From Halothece sp. PCC 7418 (GTDB lineage Bacteria; Cyanobacteriota; Cyanobacteriia; Cyanobacteriales; Rubidibacteraceae), in contig NC_019779.1 in assembly GCF_000317635.1 (NCBI RefSeq), positions 1,674,001-1,738,000 on the forward strand: a stretch of DNA of 64,000 nucleotides. The letters run 5' to 3'. Below the pieces are notes generated by a model. It was given only the letters and a program-made list of their open reading frames with translations, did no database searches and was not told the origin of the DNA. This document shows positions 35,570 through 44,445 of the stretch, one piece after another (the stretch's first letter is position 1; every line of letters starts with the position of its first letter). A program made the translations under genes and the position numbers.

Positions 35570-35727
35570 CCAGTGACCAGTTACCAGTGACCAGTTACCA
35601 GTGACCAGTTACCAAATAATATAAGACTAATGACTAATGACTAATGACCAATGACCAATGACTAATGACTAATGACCAATGACTAATGACCAATGACTAA
35701 TGACTAATGACTAATGACCAATGACTA
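35570..35727. repeat. long heptad tandem repeat tract abutting the photolyase start codon
   Basis: Begins with CCAGTTA/CCAGTGA units, then changes to TAATGAC and CAATGAC units, about 20 in all. The final unit supplies the ATG of the photolyase gene (35721). The unit is seven bases with no spacers, so it is not a CRISPR. The tract carries an in-frame stop in every frame. Confidence 0.85.
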
Positions 35728-37154
35728 ACTTAATCTTATTTTGGCATCGCCGAGACTTACGCCTTGATGATAATATTGGACTGAATGAAGCGCAACAACA
35801 CTCAAACAAAATTGTTGGTGTGTTCTGTTTTGATCCGAAACTTTTGCAGTCCGATCAAGTTGCACCTGCTAGAATAAAATATCTACTCGGATGCTTAAAA
35901 GAATTAGCAGCAGGCTATAAAAAAGCAGGAAGCGAATTATTATTTTTACAAGCTGATCCAGTAACAGCAATTCCTAAATTAGCAGAAACTTTAAACGCCA
36001 GTGCTGTCTTCTGGAATCATGATGTTGAGCCTTATGGGAGAAAGCGCGATCGCGCAGTACAATCAGCATTAGAGGCAAAAAACATTCCTGTCCATACCGT
36101 TTGGGATCAACTCCTCCACGCCCCCGGTGAGATCCTAACGAAAGGAGAAGATCCCTATAAAGTTTACACGCCCTTCTGGAAAAATTGGCAAAAACAGCCC
36201 AAAGCCGAACCCGTTGGGCAAATTCGACATTTAACGGGTTTAACCGACTCAGAACAGGCAAAAAGTGCAACTGTAGGAAAAATTTCTCTGCCTACCCTAA
36301 ACGATTTAGGCTTGACTTGGGACAACGACCTCCCGCTTCTACCAGGAGAAACCGCAGCCAGAGAAAGACTCGAACAATTCTGCGATCGCGCAATTTTAGA
36401 TTACGATCAAAATCGCAATTATCCCGCAATCGATGGCACATCTGTCCTCAGTGCAGCTTTAAAGTTTGGCGCAATTAGCATCCGAGAAATCTGGCAAACC
36501 ACCGTTACTCTCTGGGAAGATACCCGTAGTGATGAGGCACGAGACAATATTACCGCTTGGCGACAAGAACTGGCGTGGCGAGAGTTTTATCAACACGCGC
36601 TGTATTTTTTCCCAGAATTAGCAGACGGGCCCGATCGTGATCAATTTAAAGATTTCCCGTGGGATAATAATCCTGATCATTTCCAAGCCTGGTGTGACGG
36701 CAAAACGGGCTATCCCATCGTTGATGCAGCGATGCGCCAACTGAATACAACAGGCTGGATGCACAACCGTTGTCGCATGATTGTAGCAAGTTTCCTCACG
36801 AAAGACTTAATTATCAATTGGCAATGGGGAGAAAAATATTTCATGCAAACCCTCTTTGATGGCGACTTAGCTGCCAATAATGGCGGTTGGCAATGGAGTG
36901 CGTCTAGTGGCATGGATCCCAAACCCTTACGCATTTTTAATCCAGCCTCTCAAGCACAAAAATTTGATCCTGATGGGGAATATATTCGCTATTGGCTACC
37001 CGAGTTAAATGCGCTAGATACAGGCGACTTACTCACAGGAAACATCTCTCCCCTCGAACGAGAAAACCTCGGTTATGTTCAGCCCATCGTCGATCATAAA
37101 CAACAGCAACGAGCATTCAAGCAACGCTATCAACAGCAAAAAGAACAAAGCTGA
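35721..37154 (+). CDS. phr: deoxyribodipyrimidine photolyase (class I CPD)
   Basis: 477 residues. Antenna domain: [24 protein letters not shown]. Helical FAD domain: [39 protein letters not shown] and [18 protein letters not shown] with the conserved Asn and Trp residues of the electron-transfer path. The sequence resembles cyanobacterial 8-HDF-type photolyase. It splits cyclobutane pyrimidine dimers with blue light. There is no ribosome-binding site in front; the ATG lies in a heptad repeat, so initiation must rely on other features. Confidence 0.94.
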   Translation: MTNLILFWHRRDLRLDDNIGLNEAQQHSNKIVGVFCFDPKLLQSDQVAPARIKYLLGCLKELAAGYKKAGSELLFLQADPVTAIPKLAETLNASAVFWNHDVEPYGRKRDRAVQSALEAKNIPVHTVWDQLLHAPGEILTKGEDPYKVYTPFWKNWQKQPKAEPVGQIRHLTGLTDSEQAKSATVGKISLPTLNDLGLTWDNDLPLLPGETAARERLEQFCDRAILDYDQNRNYPAIDGTSVLSAALKFGAISIREIWQTTVTLWEDTRSDEARDNITAWRQELAWREFYQHALYFFPELADGPDRDQFKDFPWDNNPDHFQAWCDGKTGYPIVDAAMRQLNTTGWMHNRCRMIVASFLTKDLIINWQWGEKYFMQTLFDGDLAANNGGWQWSASSGMDPKPLRIFNPASQAQKFDPDGEYIRYWLPELNALDTGDLLTGNISPLERENLGYVQPIVDHKQQQRAFKQRYQQQKEQS

Positions 37155-37258
37155 AAATCAGATTAAAATCCAGTTAATTTTCAGGAAAGTTTGTAATTTA
37201 GCTTACAATGTGATCAGCTAAACAATTTTAAGCTAAATCAAAATTAACTTGATTGCTC

Positions 37259-37277
37259 TAGCCAGTCCTTCTGGCTA
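37259..37277 (+). promoter_or_regulatory. hairpin in the 5' leader of the porin gene
   Basis: TAGCCAG-TCCTT-CTGGCTA is a perfect 7-bp stem with a 5-base loop, 64 bases before the porin GTG. No U-run follows, so it is more likely a leader structure (stability or sRNA target) than a terminator. Confidence 0.4.
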
Positions 37278-37340
37278 ATTTGTTGCAGGTACATCGTGAT
37301 ATCTGCTTTTATAGTTTATGTCGTGTGAGGATTTTTAATT

Positions 37341-39011
37341 GTGACTCAATCTTGGAGAAAATTTTTCATCGCTGCTCCCTCAATTTTGGGAGTATTTGCC
37401 ATGGGGCAAACCGCTCTTGCCAATGAAACCCCATCCCAAACACAACTTTTGGATCAAGTGGAAACCTATCACAACGGTGGGGCAAGTTTGAATCAAGTTA
37501 ATAGCGTATTCCAACTGCGAGATGTCTCCCCTGGCGATTGGGCATTTGAGGCCCTGCGAAACTTAGTGGAACGTTATGGTTGTATTGCGGGTTATCCCGA
37601 TGGCACGTATCGCGGAAACCGAGCACTCACTCGTTATGAATTTGCTGCGGGATTAAATGCTTGTTTACAACAAATTGAACGTCTGATTGCTGCCAATAGT
37701 GGCGGTGACGTGACTCGTGAAGACTTAGCGACCCTACAACGGTTAACCCAAGAATTTGAAGCCGAACTTGCCACTTTAGGCACTCGGGTGGATAACCTAG
37801 AAGGCAGGGTTGGTTTCTTAGAAGATAATCAATTTTCCACAACCACTAAACTGAATGGCAGTGTCGTTTTTGACTTAGCTGTAGCAGGCGGTGACGAAAA
37901 AGCCGTTGCTGCACCTGAACAAAACATTTCTCCGAGCATCTTTGGAGAAGAAGGAGGCGATGTTGATGAAGGCGTGCAGTTCACCAACCGTGTCCGCATG
38001 AACTTTGATAGCAGTTTTACAGGACGAGACCGTTTGCGAACGCGGTTAGAATTCTCTAATAACTTTACTCTTGGGAGTGCGACAGGAGCACAAGCAGCAG
38101 CTCGTAACCTCACCGCAGGGAACAGAGATAGCATTGAAATCGACCAATTAATGTATAGTTTTCCCATTGGCGATAATATTGTTGGTCATGTGGGCGCAAC
38201 TGGCGTTTTAGTTGATGATATCTTTGATGCGGGTTCTACTGCTTCCTTTGCTTACGGCTCGATCAACCTCTTTACTGCATACAACAACCTCATCTATGAT
38301 GTGAGCGCTTCTGACGGAGCCGGTTTTGGGGCAAACATTACCTTAAACGACCTGATACAAGTCGATTTAGGGTACTTCACCCCAGGAGGTGTAACCAGTA
38401 ATCCAGACGAAGGGATTTTTGGAGGTGACTATTCCGCAGGGGCGCAATTAGGATTTGATTTTGGTGACCTTGACCTGTCTTTGGCTTACCTGCATAGTTA
38501 TCAGTCTGGAAGAAGATTCTTTGATCTTTCTGGGTTTGTTGGTAGCCCTGCTGCAGCATTTCCCTTTTTAGTGGATACTGATGGGGATGGCTTGCGAGAC
38601 ACAAGACGGGCTAACTCTGCTGATCATTTCGGTGTACAAGCAAATTGGCGGGTTAGTGACGGCTTTAGCATCGGTGGCTATTTTGGCTTAGTCGATGCCC
38701 AAACTGAACAAGGACCCGATGGTGAGGCGCAACTGGTCAATTGGCTGGTCAACACCTCTTTTCCAGACTTAGGAAAAGAAGGCAGCGTCTTCATTCTTGC
38801 CTTTGGTCAACCCCCGAAACTCACCGATTCTGAGGGATCAGCCGTTCCAGAAGATCCTGATACAGGATATTTGTTGAATGCAGAATACCAATATCCGATC
38901 AATGACAATATCAGCATTGTGCCTGGGGTGAATGTTTTATTTAACCCTGACCACAATGAGGATAATGACACGGTTTATGTCGGTCGTTTACGGACACTGT
39001 TTAGCTTCTAG
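37341..39011 (+). CDS. SLH-domain outer-membrane porin (iron uptake porin/SomB type)
   Basis: 556 residues. The signal peptide (1-27, ending QTALA) is followed by an S-layer homology domain (LRDVSPGDWAFEALRNLVER to GNRALTRYEFAAGLN) that binds pyruvylated wall polymer. A coiled coil (TLQRLTQEFEAELATLGTRV, DNLEGRV) comes next, then an OprB-like beta-barrel with alternating strands, ending in a terminal aromatic strand (RLRTLFSF). These are the major ion-permeable porins of cyanobacterial outer membranes, with roles in iron and other inorganic ion entry. The start is GTG 37341. Confidence 0.93.
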   Translation: MTQSWRKFFIAAPSILGVFAMGQTALANETPSQTQLLDQVETYHNGGASLNQVNSVFQLRDVSPGDWAFEALRNLVERYGCIAGYPDGTYRGNRALTRYEFAAGLNACLQQIERLIAANSGGDVTREDLATLQRLTQEFEAELATLGTRVDNLEGRVGFLEDNQFSTTTKLNGSVVFDLAVAGGDEKAVAAPEQNISPSIFGEEGGDVDEGVQFTNRVRMNFDSSFTGRDRLRTRLEFSNNFTLGSATGAQAAARNLTAGNRDSIEIDQLMYSFPIGDNIVGHVGATGVLVDDIFDAGSTASFAYGSINLFTAYNNLIYDVSASDGAGFGANITLNDLIQVDLGYFTPGGVTSNPDEGIFGGDYSAGAQLGFDFGDLDLSLAYLHSYQSGRRFFDLSGFVGSPAAAFPFLVDTDGDGLRDTRRANSADHFGVQANWRVSDGFSIGGYFGLVDAQTEQGPDGEAQLVNWLVNTSFPDLGKEGSVFILAFGQPPKLTDSEGSAVPEDPDTGYLLNAEYQYPINDNISIVPGVNVLFNPDHNEDNDTVYVGRLRTLFSF

Positions 39012-39020
39012 GGGGTTATC

Positions 39021-39039
39021 GGGTGGGCTTGACCCACCC
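39021..39039. terminator. GC-rich hairpin between convergent genes
   Basis: GGGTGGG-CTTGA-CCCACCC, a perfect 7-bp stem ten bases after the porin stop and 13 before the end of the opposite gene. No U-tract on either side; it may act bidirectionally or as a stability element. Confidence 0.45.
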
Positions 39040-39051
39040 AGCGAGATCTGA

Positions 39052-39804
39052 TTACAACCCAGGTGTGGTTTGGGTAAATAAAGCAGTGAAATCAGTGGTT
39101 ACTTCTTCTGGAGAGGCTGCTTCCGAAACCACATCAAACGCCTTATTTCGGGCTTCTGGAATCATTAGGGCTTGCACAATCAACTCTGCAACATCTTCTC
39201 GGGGAATGGTTGGAGACTCACGGTTAAGCAGCGTATCATGTTTTCCCACTAATAATTTCCGTTGTCCACCAGGTTCATTAATTAATCCCCCAGCACGAAC
39301 AATCGTATAATCAATTCCCGAATCAATCAGGTATTCTTCTGCTGTTCTTTTCCAGATTAAAATATTGCCATTGCCCAGTTTATTCAGGGGATGATTTTCG
39401 TTGGTTCCCCCCATCGACCCCATTAAAATAATATGGTCAACGCCAGCTTCTTGCGCGAGATCAATTTGATTGACTTGTCCTTGATAATCAATGATTTCTG
39501 GGGTTGCATCTTCAGGATACATAAACTCAGGACGCTCTCCCTCTTTGGGCGGTTCTTTCATTTGCGGGACTGCACTGGTAACAATAATTAGGACGTGGCA
39601 ATTTTGAATCGCAGGTTCAAGAGAATTTTTATCTCTAATATCACCAATATAAACGCCTTCCGACGAACCAAATATTTCTTTGATTTTTGCTTCTGATCGG
39701 GCAAAACCAAAAGCATTTAAGTCTGGATTTTGGCGTAATTTTTTCAGGACGATCGAGCCAGTTCTTCCAGTTGCTCCAGTTACTAAAACGTTTGTGTTAG
39801 TCAT
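39052..39804 (-). CDS. NAD(P)-binding SDR-like protein (atypical SDR5/NmrA type)
   Basis: 250 residues: NVLVTGATGRTGSIVLKKLR (TGxxGxxG), YIGDIRDKNSLEPAI, HIILMGSMGGTNENHPLN, GNILIWKRTAEEYLIDSG, DYTIVRAGGLINE and PREDVAELIVQAL. It belongs to the atypical SDRs that include plastid At2g37660. The YxxxK catalytic pair is replaced by WKR at the usual site. It probably binds NADP(H); function is unknown in cyanobacteria. Confidence 0.85.
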   Translation of the reverse strand: MTNTNVLVTGATGRTGSIVLKKLRQNPDLNAFGFARSEAKIKEIFGSSEGVYIGDIRDKNSLEPAIQNCHVLIIVTSAVPQMKEPPKEGERPEFMYPEDATPEIIDYQGQVNQIDLAQEAGVDHIILMGSMGGTNENHPLNKLGNGNILIWKRTAEEYLIDSGIDYTIVRAGGLINEPGGQRKLLVGKHDTLLNRESPTIPREDVAELIVQALMIPEARNKAFDVVSEAASPEEVTTDFTALFTQTTPGL

Positions 39805-39811
39805 TTGATAG

Positions 39812-39946
39812 TTAAATCAGTTCAATTAATTTATAATGTAACCTGATTTCAGGGGCTTTTTGATGAGCCTGTCTTGCAAACGCCTCACCCATTCTTTGAC
39901 GGCGTTCGTCAATCGCTTCAACGTCGCTGGAATAATTGAACCGCAC
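39812..39946 (-). CDS. possible 44-residue protein or gene remnant
   Basis: A GTG-started frame directly after the stop of the following upstream gene on the minus strand. The charged, helix-like translation starts MRFNYSSDVEAIDERRQR and continues MGEAFARQAHQK, which looks more protein-like than the competing 60-codon frame at 39826-40008. No family recognised and no ribosome site. Confidence 0.28.
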   Translation of the reverse strand: MRFNYSSDVEAIDERRQRMGEAFARQAHQKAPEIRLHYKLIELI

Positions 39947-39958
39947 TGGATGAAAACG

Positions 39959-40444
39959 TTAAAGCAAAGATTGAATGATTTTAATTGCGCCATCAGCATC
40001 ATGGGCACAATAAACCTGTTGCGGACTTAAGGATTGAAAAAATTGGATTCCTGTCTCAGAATGATTGAGTAAAATAACAGGTTTACCGTTTTTCAAAGCA
40101 AGGGCAACTTCGGAAGCTGTTCCCATTCCCATGCCACAAGCGACAACCACGGCGCTGGAGAGGACATTAATATTATTCCGCGCATTTCCCATTTGTGTAA
40201 AAATTGCCAAATCCACAGCATCCGATATGCTAGTGTCATCAGCAGTGGGGAGAATGCCAAGGGTTAACCCATGGGCAGCTTTTGCCCCTTGGTTGGCAGC
40301 TTCCATCACACCTTGGTTTCGTCCTCCCGTGAGTAAAACCCAACCTTGTTGCGCGATCGCGCGGGCGAGTTCATAAGCGCATTCTTTGTCTGCTGTTGTT
40401 GCACCGTTTCCTGGTCCCATGATGCCAATGATGATTTTCCGCAT
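39959..40444 (-). CDS. TIGR00725 family protein (LOG-like Rossmann fold)
   Basis: 161 residues: IIGIMGPGNGATTADKECAYELA, LLTGGRNQGVMEAANQGAKAA, LGILP, NARNNINVLSSAVVVACG and GMGTASEVALALKNGKPVIL. It belongs to the LOG/lysine-decarboxylase-like superfamily, but the PGGxGTxxE active-site motif of cytokinin phosphoribohydrolases reads CGMGMGTASE. Hydrolase activity is therefore plausible but unproved. Its start overlaps the divergent gene by 14 bases. Confidence 0.85.
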   Translation of the reverse strand: MRKIIIGIMGPGNGATTADKECAYELARAIAQQGWVLLTGGRNQGVMEAANQGAKAAHGLTLGILPTADDTSISDAVDLAIFTQMGNARNNINVLSSAVVVACGMGMGTASEVALALKNGKPVILLNHSETGIQFFQSLSPQQVYCAHDADGAIKIIQSLL

Positions 40445-40802
40445 TACTCAACCGGTCTGGTTACTGTGTCTGCTGTTACTATTATTACTGGTTTTGATTC
40501 CTCATTTCAGTAACGCCCAAAGTATCGGTTTAGAGTCTCGCATTTCTCGCATCGAAACGGAACTTTTCCAAGTGCGATCGCGCCTTTCTAACTTAGAATC
40601 ACAAGTTTCTCGGGTCGATCAACCCTCTCCCCCAACTTCTCCTTCACCCACCCCACAACCGCCTACTCCTCGCCAACCAACTATTCCTCCTTCTCCAGAA
40701 ATGTTTGATCGCCTAGCCACTCTCGTGATCGAATTAAAAGAAAGAGTACAAACCCTAGAAGAAAAAGTTGCTGCTTTAGAAGAAAAACCAAACCAAACAT
40801 GA
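40431..40802 (+). CDS. hypothetical secreted or anchored coiled-coil protein with Pro-rich linker
   Basis: 123 residues from ATG 40431. An N-terminal signal-anchor (VWLLCLLLLLLLVLIP) ends in FSNAQS, a good signal-peptidase site. Then comes a coiled coil (SRISRIETELFQVRSRLSNL), a Pro/Ser/Thr-rich hinge (about 65-95) and a second coiled coil (LVIELKERVQTLEEKV). Probably periplasmic and oligomeric. No named family recognised. It overlaps the DUF924 gene by ATGA. Confidence 0.6.
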   Translation: MIFRITQPVWLLCLLLLLLLVLIPHFSNAQSIGLESRISRIETELFQVRSRLSNLESQVSRVDQPSPPTSPSPTPQPPTPRQPTIPPSPEMFDRLATLVIELKERVQTLEEKVAALEEKPNQT

Positions 40803-41416
40803 TAATGAATAATTCCCAATCTACCCTTTCTGTCGAGGATCAAAAACAAGCACAAACGGTTTTAGACTTCTGGTTTGGTTCGCCAGACGATGACCATTAT
40901 GGCAAACCTCGTCAAGAATGGTTTATTAAAAATCCAGAGTTTGACCAACAAGTGCGATCGCGCTTTTGGTCTCTTTATGAACAAGCAGCCCAAGGAAAAC
41001 TCGACGCTTGGAAACACACACCAGAAACTTGTTTAGCCTTAATTATTCTCTTGGATCAATTTCCCCGTAACTTATTCCGAGGCGATCCGAGAATGTTTGA
41101 AACTGATCAAAAAGCCTTATCATTCGCAAAATATGCACTGAAACAAGACTATGATCGACAACTTTTAAATGTGCAGCGTTGGTTTATTTATCTTCCCTTT
41201 GAACATAGCGAAGATTTGGAAATGCAATATCGAGCGATTAGTCTTTTTTCGCGATTAAAAGATGATCCCGACAGTGAAAGTACCATCGACTATGCGGAAC
41301 GCCATCTGAAAGTGATTGAAAAATTTGGACGCTTTCCCCATCGGAATGCGATTTTAGGGCGAGAAAGCACTCCCGAAGAAATTGCTTTTCTCGAACAACC
41401 TAGGTCATCTTTTTGA
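40799..41416 (+). CDS. DUF924 family protein
   Basis: 205 residues with the DUF924 (TPR-like helical) signature: VLDFWFGSPDD, WFIKNPEFDQQVRSRFWSLY, CLALIILLDQFPRNLFRGDP, LPFEHSEDLEMQ and FGRFPHRNAILGRESTPEE. It is widespread in bacteria and eukaryotes and has no known activity. It overlaps the preceding gene by four bases, so the two are coupled. Confidence 0.92.
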   Translation: MIMNNSQSTLSVEDQKQAQTVLDFWFGSPDDDHYGKPRQEWFIKNPEFDQQVRSRFWSLYEQAAQGKLDAWKHTPETCLALIILLDQFPRNLFRGDPRMFETDQKALSFAKYALKQDYDRQLLNVQRWFIYLPFEHSEDLEMQYRAISLFSRLKDDPDSESTIDYAERHLKVIEKFGRFPHRNAILGRESTPEEIAFLEQPRSSF

Positions 41417-41477
41417 GCCAAATCTAGCAAATAGCACGGTAAGATAGGGGGAGTAAACCCTCATCTCGTAACAATTT

Positions 41478-41690
41478 ATGTTTATTGCCGGATTATATTT
41501 AGCTTTAGGCGGACTCTATCTCCTGATTATTCCCCTGATGACTTACTTTTATCTCCAGCAACGTTGGTATGTTGCTGGATCTTGGGAACGGACTTTTATG
41601 TATTTTCTGGTGTTTTTCTTCTTTCCAGGCTTACTGCTACTGAGTCCGTTTCTCAACTTCCGTCCCAAACGCCGAGAAGTGAAAAGCTAA
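41478..41690 (+). CDS. ndhL: NAD(P)H-quinone oxidoreductase subunit L
   Basis: A 70-residue, two-span thylakoid membrane protein: [20 protein letters not shown], then [20 protein letters not shown] and [12 protein letters not shown], the NdhL pattern. It is part of the membrane side of NDH-1, which is needed for cyclic electron flow and CO2 uptake. It stands in the conserved order ndhL - DUF3007 gene - trpA. Confidence 0.93.
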   Translation: MFIAGLYLALGGLYLLIIPLMTYFYLQQRWYVAGSWERTFMYFLVFFFFPGLLLLSPFLNFRPKRREVKS

Positions 41691-41710
41691 GACATCTTGA
41701 GGAATTATTA

Positions 41711-42058
41711 ATGCGACGAATAGACGCGATCGCGATTACAGTTGGTGTTTTTATCGCAGGCGGTGTCGCCTATCTGCTACTGCGCGTGTTTGGCTTGAGT
41801 TCCCAAAATGCAGGGGTATGGAGTCAAGCCTTACTCGTGGCGGGCTTAGTTGGTTGGGTGAGTACCTATTTATTTCGGGTATTCACCCAAGAGATGACTT
41901 ATAATAAACAACTCCAAGACTATGAAGATGCAGTGCTGCAAAAACGATTAGAGGAAATGACCCCTGAAGAGTTAGCACAACTGCAAAAAGAGGTGGAAGC
42001 GGAAAAAGCAGCAGAATCTTCCGCCAGTGAAAAATCTGAAGATAACAAGCCATCATGA
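41711..42058 (+). CDS. DUF3007 family membrane protein
   Basis: 115 residues from ATG 41711, 20 bases after ndhL. Two spans ([20 protein letters not shown] and a second at about 33-52), then a charged tail ([20 protein letters not shown]). It is a cyanobacterial and plastid DUF3007 protein that is always found near ndhL and trpA. A role connected to NDH-1 or thylakoids is possible but unproved. Its stop overlaps the trpA ATG (ATGA). Confidence 0.85.
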   Translation: MRRIDAIAITVGVFIAGGVAYLLLRVFGLSSQNAGVWSQALLVAGLVGWVSTYLFRVFTQEMTYNKQLQDYEDAVLQKRLEEMTPEELAQLQKEVEAEKAAESSASEKSEDNKPS

Positions 42059-42849
42059 AAACCGTTTCCCAATGTTTCCAGACTCTCCGTCAAGAAGGAA
42101 AATGTGCCTTAATCCCGTTTCTCACTGCGGGTGATCCCGATTTAGACACAACGGTGAAAGCCCTCGAACGATTAGATCGCGCAGGTGCGGATTTAATTGA
42201 GTTAGGAGTTCCCTATTCCGATCCCTTAGCCGATGGTCCCGTGATTCAAGCAGCAGCCACTCGCGCGTTAAAACAAGGGGTAAAGTTGGGAAATGTTTTG
42301 GAAGTGGTGGAAACCGTGCGTGATCAGGTGCAAGCACCAATTGTCTTGTTCTCTTACTATAATCCCATTTACCATCAGGGGGTGGATGCTTTTCTTTCAC
42401 GGGTGGCGCAAGCGGGAGTGAAAGGATTAGTGATTCCAGATATTCCTGTAGAAGAAGCGGAAACGGTTTTCAATCCTGCCCAAGATTACGGGATTGAAGT
42501 CACCTTATTGGTTGCGCCCACTTCTCCCAAAGAACGTATCAGCGCGATCGCGCAACAATCCCAAGGGTTTATTTATTTAGTCAGTGTGACTGGGGTAACG
42601 GGGACTCGCACGGAAGTGGGGTGGCGCGTGAAGGAATTATTACCTCTGTTACGCAGTGTGACCGATAAACCAGTTTGTGTGGGCTTTGGGGTATCGCAAC
42701 CGCAACACGCTCAACAGATTCGAGAATGGGGCGCAGATGGCGTGATTGCGGGAAGTGCGTTTGTGCGTCGGTTAGCCGATGCAGAGTCTCCAGAAGCTGG
42801 GTTAGACGAGTTAGAAACGTTTTGTCGGAGTCTCAAAGCTGCAATTTAG
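42055..42849 (+). CDS. trpA: tryptophan synthase alpha chain
   Basis: 264-residue TIM barrel: [35 protein letters not shown] with the catalytic Glu, Asp62-type ADGP loop, [36 protein letters not shown] and [11 protein letters not shown]. It splits indole-glycerol phosphate to indole and glyceraldehyde 3-phosphate and passes indole to TrpB. Coupled to the DUF3007 gene by a four-base overlap. No trpB nearby, as is usual in cyanobacteria. Confidence 0.97.
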   Translation: MKTVSQCFQTLRQEGKCALIPFLTAGDPDLDTTVKALERLDRAGADLIELGVPYSDPLADGPVIQAAATRALKQGVKLGNVLEVVETVRDQVQAPIVLFSYYNPIYHQGVDAFLSRVAQAGVKGLVIPDIPVEEAETVFNPAQDYGIEVTLLVAPTSPKERISAIAQQSQGFIYLVSVTGVTGTRTEVGWRVKELLPLLRSVTDKPVCVGFGVSQPQHAQQIREWGADGVIAGSAFVRRLADAESPEAGLDELETFCRSLKAAI

Positions 42850-42912
42850 GTTTGTTATTGGTTCTTTGAATAGTGATAAATTAACCGTATCGAGGCTGAG
42901 AAGATTATTCCC

Positions 42913-43824
42913 ATGAGTTACGCGATCGCGCTGAAGCAAGAGGAACAGTACCGCACCTACATCTTATCTGATGAAGAGCAACAAACCCGCTTAGAAATTG
43001 TCCCCGAAAGAGGCGGTGTTGTCACCAGTTGGCGCATTCAAGGACAAGAAATTTTTTATATGGATTGGGATCGTTTCCAAGATCCAGAAAAAAGTGTGCG
43101 GGGCGGGATTCCCATTCTCTTCCCCATTTGTGGCGATTTACCTGAAGATCGTTACACCCATGAGGGAAAAGAATATAGTCTGAAACGCCATGGTTTCGCC
43201 CGGGATTTACCGTGGGAAGTCACCGCACAAGAAACCGAAAATGATGCAGCGTTAACCTTTGTTCTCAAAAGTAACGATGAAACCAGAGCGGTTTATCCCT
43301 TTGATTTTGAACTAACTTTTACCTATCGTCTCCAAGACAACACACTTACCCTTGATCAAACCTATCGCAACTATTCGAGTCAACCCATGCCCTTTTCCAC
43401 AGGGTTACATCCTTATTTCTGGGTAACGGATAAAAATCAAATGCAACTGGATATCCCAGCCAGTCAATATAAAGATAACGTCAGTCAAGGAACTTATGAT
43501 TACGAGGGTAAATTTGATCTCAATCAAGATGAAATTGATGCCCAACTGCGTCCTCTCTCTCGTCAAGTCACTGCATTAACGTTATTAGACCGCGGTTTTA
43601 CCATTAAATTAAGGTTTTCTCCCGAATATACAACGGCTGTCTTTTGGACAGTAAAAGGAAAAGACTTTGCTTGTATTGAACCATGGACAGCCCCTCGCAA
43701 TGCGCTGAATACAGGCGAAGATTTGTTAGTGATTCCCCCTTGGGAAAGCAAGGATTTACAAGTGGTGTTTGAGATTGATCCTTTAACAGACGTGAGCGAG
43801 AATTCCCCCACCTCTACGAAGTAG
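42913..43824 (+). CDS. aldose 1-epimerase-family protein with tail encoded by an IS end
   Basis: 303 residues of galactose-mutarotase-like fold: RGGVVTSWRIQGQEI, RGGIPILFPICGDLPED, YSLKRHGFARDLPWEV (substrate His), FSTGLHPYFWV (second His), CIEPWTAPRNALNTGED (catalytic Glu). The closest type is the D-hexose-6-phosphate or aldose epimerase group. The natural chain should end near EIDPL; the last codons (SPTSTK, stop TAG) lie in the hairpin end of a decayed IS200/IS605 element. Confidence 0.88.
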   Translation: MSYAIALKQEEQYRTYILSDEEQQTRLEIVPERGGVVTSWRIQGQEIFYMDWDRFQDPEKSVRGGIPILFPICGDLPEDRYTHEGKEYSLKRHGFARDLPWEVTAQETENDAALTFVLKSNDETRAVYPFDFELTFTYRLQDNTLTLDQTYRNYSSQPMPFSTGLHPYFWVTDKNQMQLDIPASQYKDNVSQGTYDYEGKFDLNQDEIDAQLRPLSRQVTALTLLDRGFTIKLRFSPEYTTAVFWTVKGKDFACIEPWTAPRNALNTGEDLLVIPPWESKDLQVVFEIDPLTDVSENSPTSTK

Positions 43825-44407
43825 GTGGGGGACGGGGCTTATAAAGGGCGGAATGCGATTCCGCCCACAGCCCCTCATGAAAGCGAACTTCACAACGAAG
43901 CCCGATCAGTTAGTATTAGGGCTTGACAAACTTCGGTTGTTACTTTAGCCTAAACGTAGCTTACGTTATATTTACCGCTATGCTACGAGCAATTAAGGTT
44001 AGAGTAACCACAAACTAGCAAAAGCCATTTCTGATGTGAGTTGGGGAATGTTTGTTAACTTCTTAGACTATAAGCTCAAAGAAAAAGGTGGAGTTCTAGT
44101 CGAGATTGACAGATGGTTTCCCAGTTCTAAACTCTGCTCTCACTGTCATTATGAATTAGAAAGTCTAACCCTAGATGTTAGGGAATGGACTTGTCCTCAA
44201 TGTGGCACTTATCATGATCGTGACGAGAATGCAAGTGCCAATATAAGAGCAGAGGGAATCAGAATGCTTTCCGTCTCTGGAACGGGGACGGCTGCGATAG
44301 GAGGGGATAGAAGTCCTAAACTTGGTCGAAAGGTCAAGTTTGGGCATTCCCCTACGAGTATCGAAGCCCCAACCTCGATGAACGCAGGTTGGGGTAGTTC
44401 ACGATGA
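43805..44407 (+). mobile_element. decayed IS200/IS605-type (tnpB-only) element
   Basis: Left side: perfect hairpin CCCCCACCT (43805-43813)/AGGTGGGGG (43823-43831), then a second hairpin GGGCGGAAT (43846-43854)/ATTCCGCCC (43858-43866). Right side: hairpin CCCCAACCT (44367-44375)/AGGTTGGGG (44386-44394). Between them is a tnpB gene with a large internal deletion. Such subterminal hairpins are the ends that TnpA recognises in this family. No tnpA is present. Confidence 0.7.
43980..44407 (+). pseudogene. TnpB, internally deleted
   Basis: The TnpB start (ATG 43980, MLRAIKVRV) meets a late part of the same protein after about 10 codons. From about 44008 the frame reads NHKLAKAISDVSWGMFVNFL, then WFPSSKLCSHCHYE, WTCPQCGTYHDRDENASANI (zinc ribbon and last RuvC Asp). 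It ends with TGA at 44405-44407. The central RuvC-I/II region is gone and the frames do not join, so no nuclease is made. Confidence 0.85.
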
Positions 44408-44445
44408 AGGGTGCTGTTGGTTAATGAAGAGGATAGAAGAACAAC

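Noticed and set aside
35570-35727. CRISPR-like regular repeats
   Set aside because: The unit is seven bases, copies are contiguous without spacers and no cas gene is near.
37259-37277. Terminator of the photolyase gene
   Set aside because: The stem is perfect but no U-run follows and it lies over 100 bases after the stop; a porin leader element is more likely.
39826-40008. 60-codon frame on the minus strand
   Set aside because: It overlaps the C-terminal coding part of the TIGR00725 gene in another frame, and its composition is less protein-like than the 44-codon frame at 39812-39946.
43980-44407. Functional TnpB nuclease or guide-RNA locus
   Set aside because: The RuvC-I/II region is deleted and the N-terminal frame ends after about a dozen codons.
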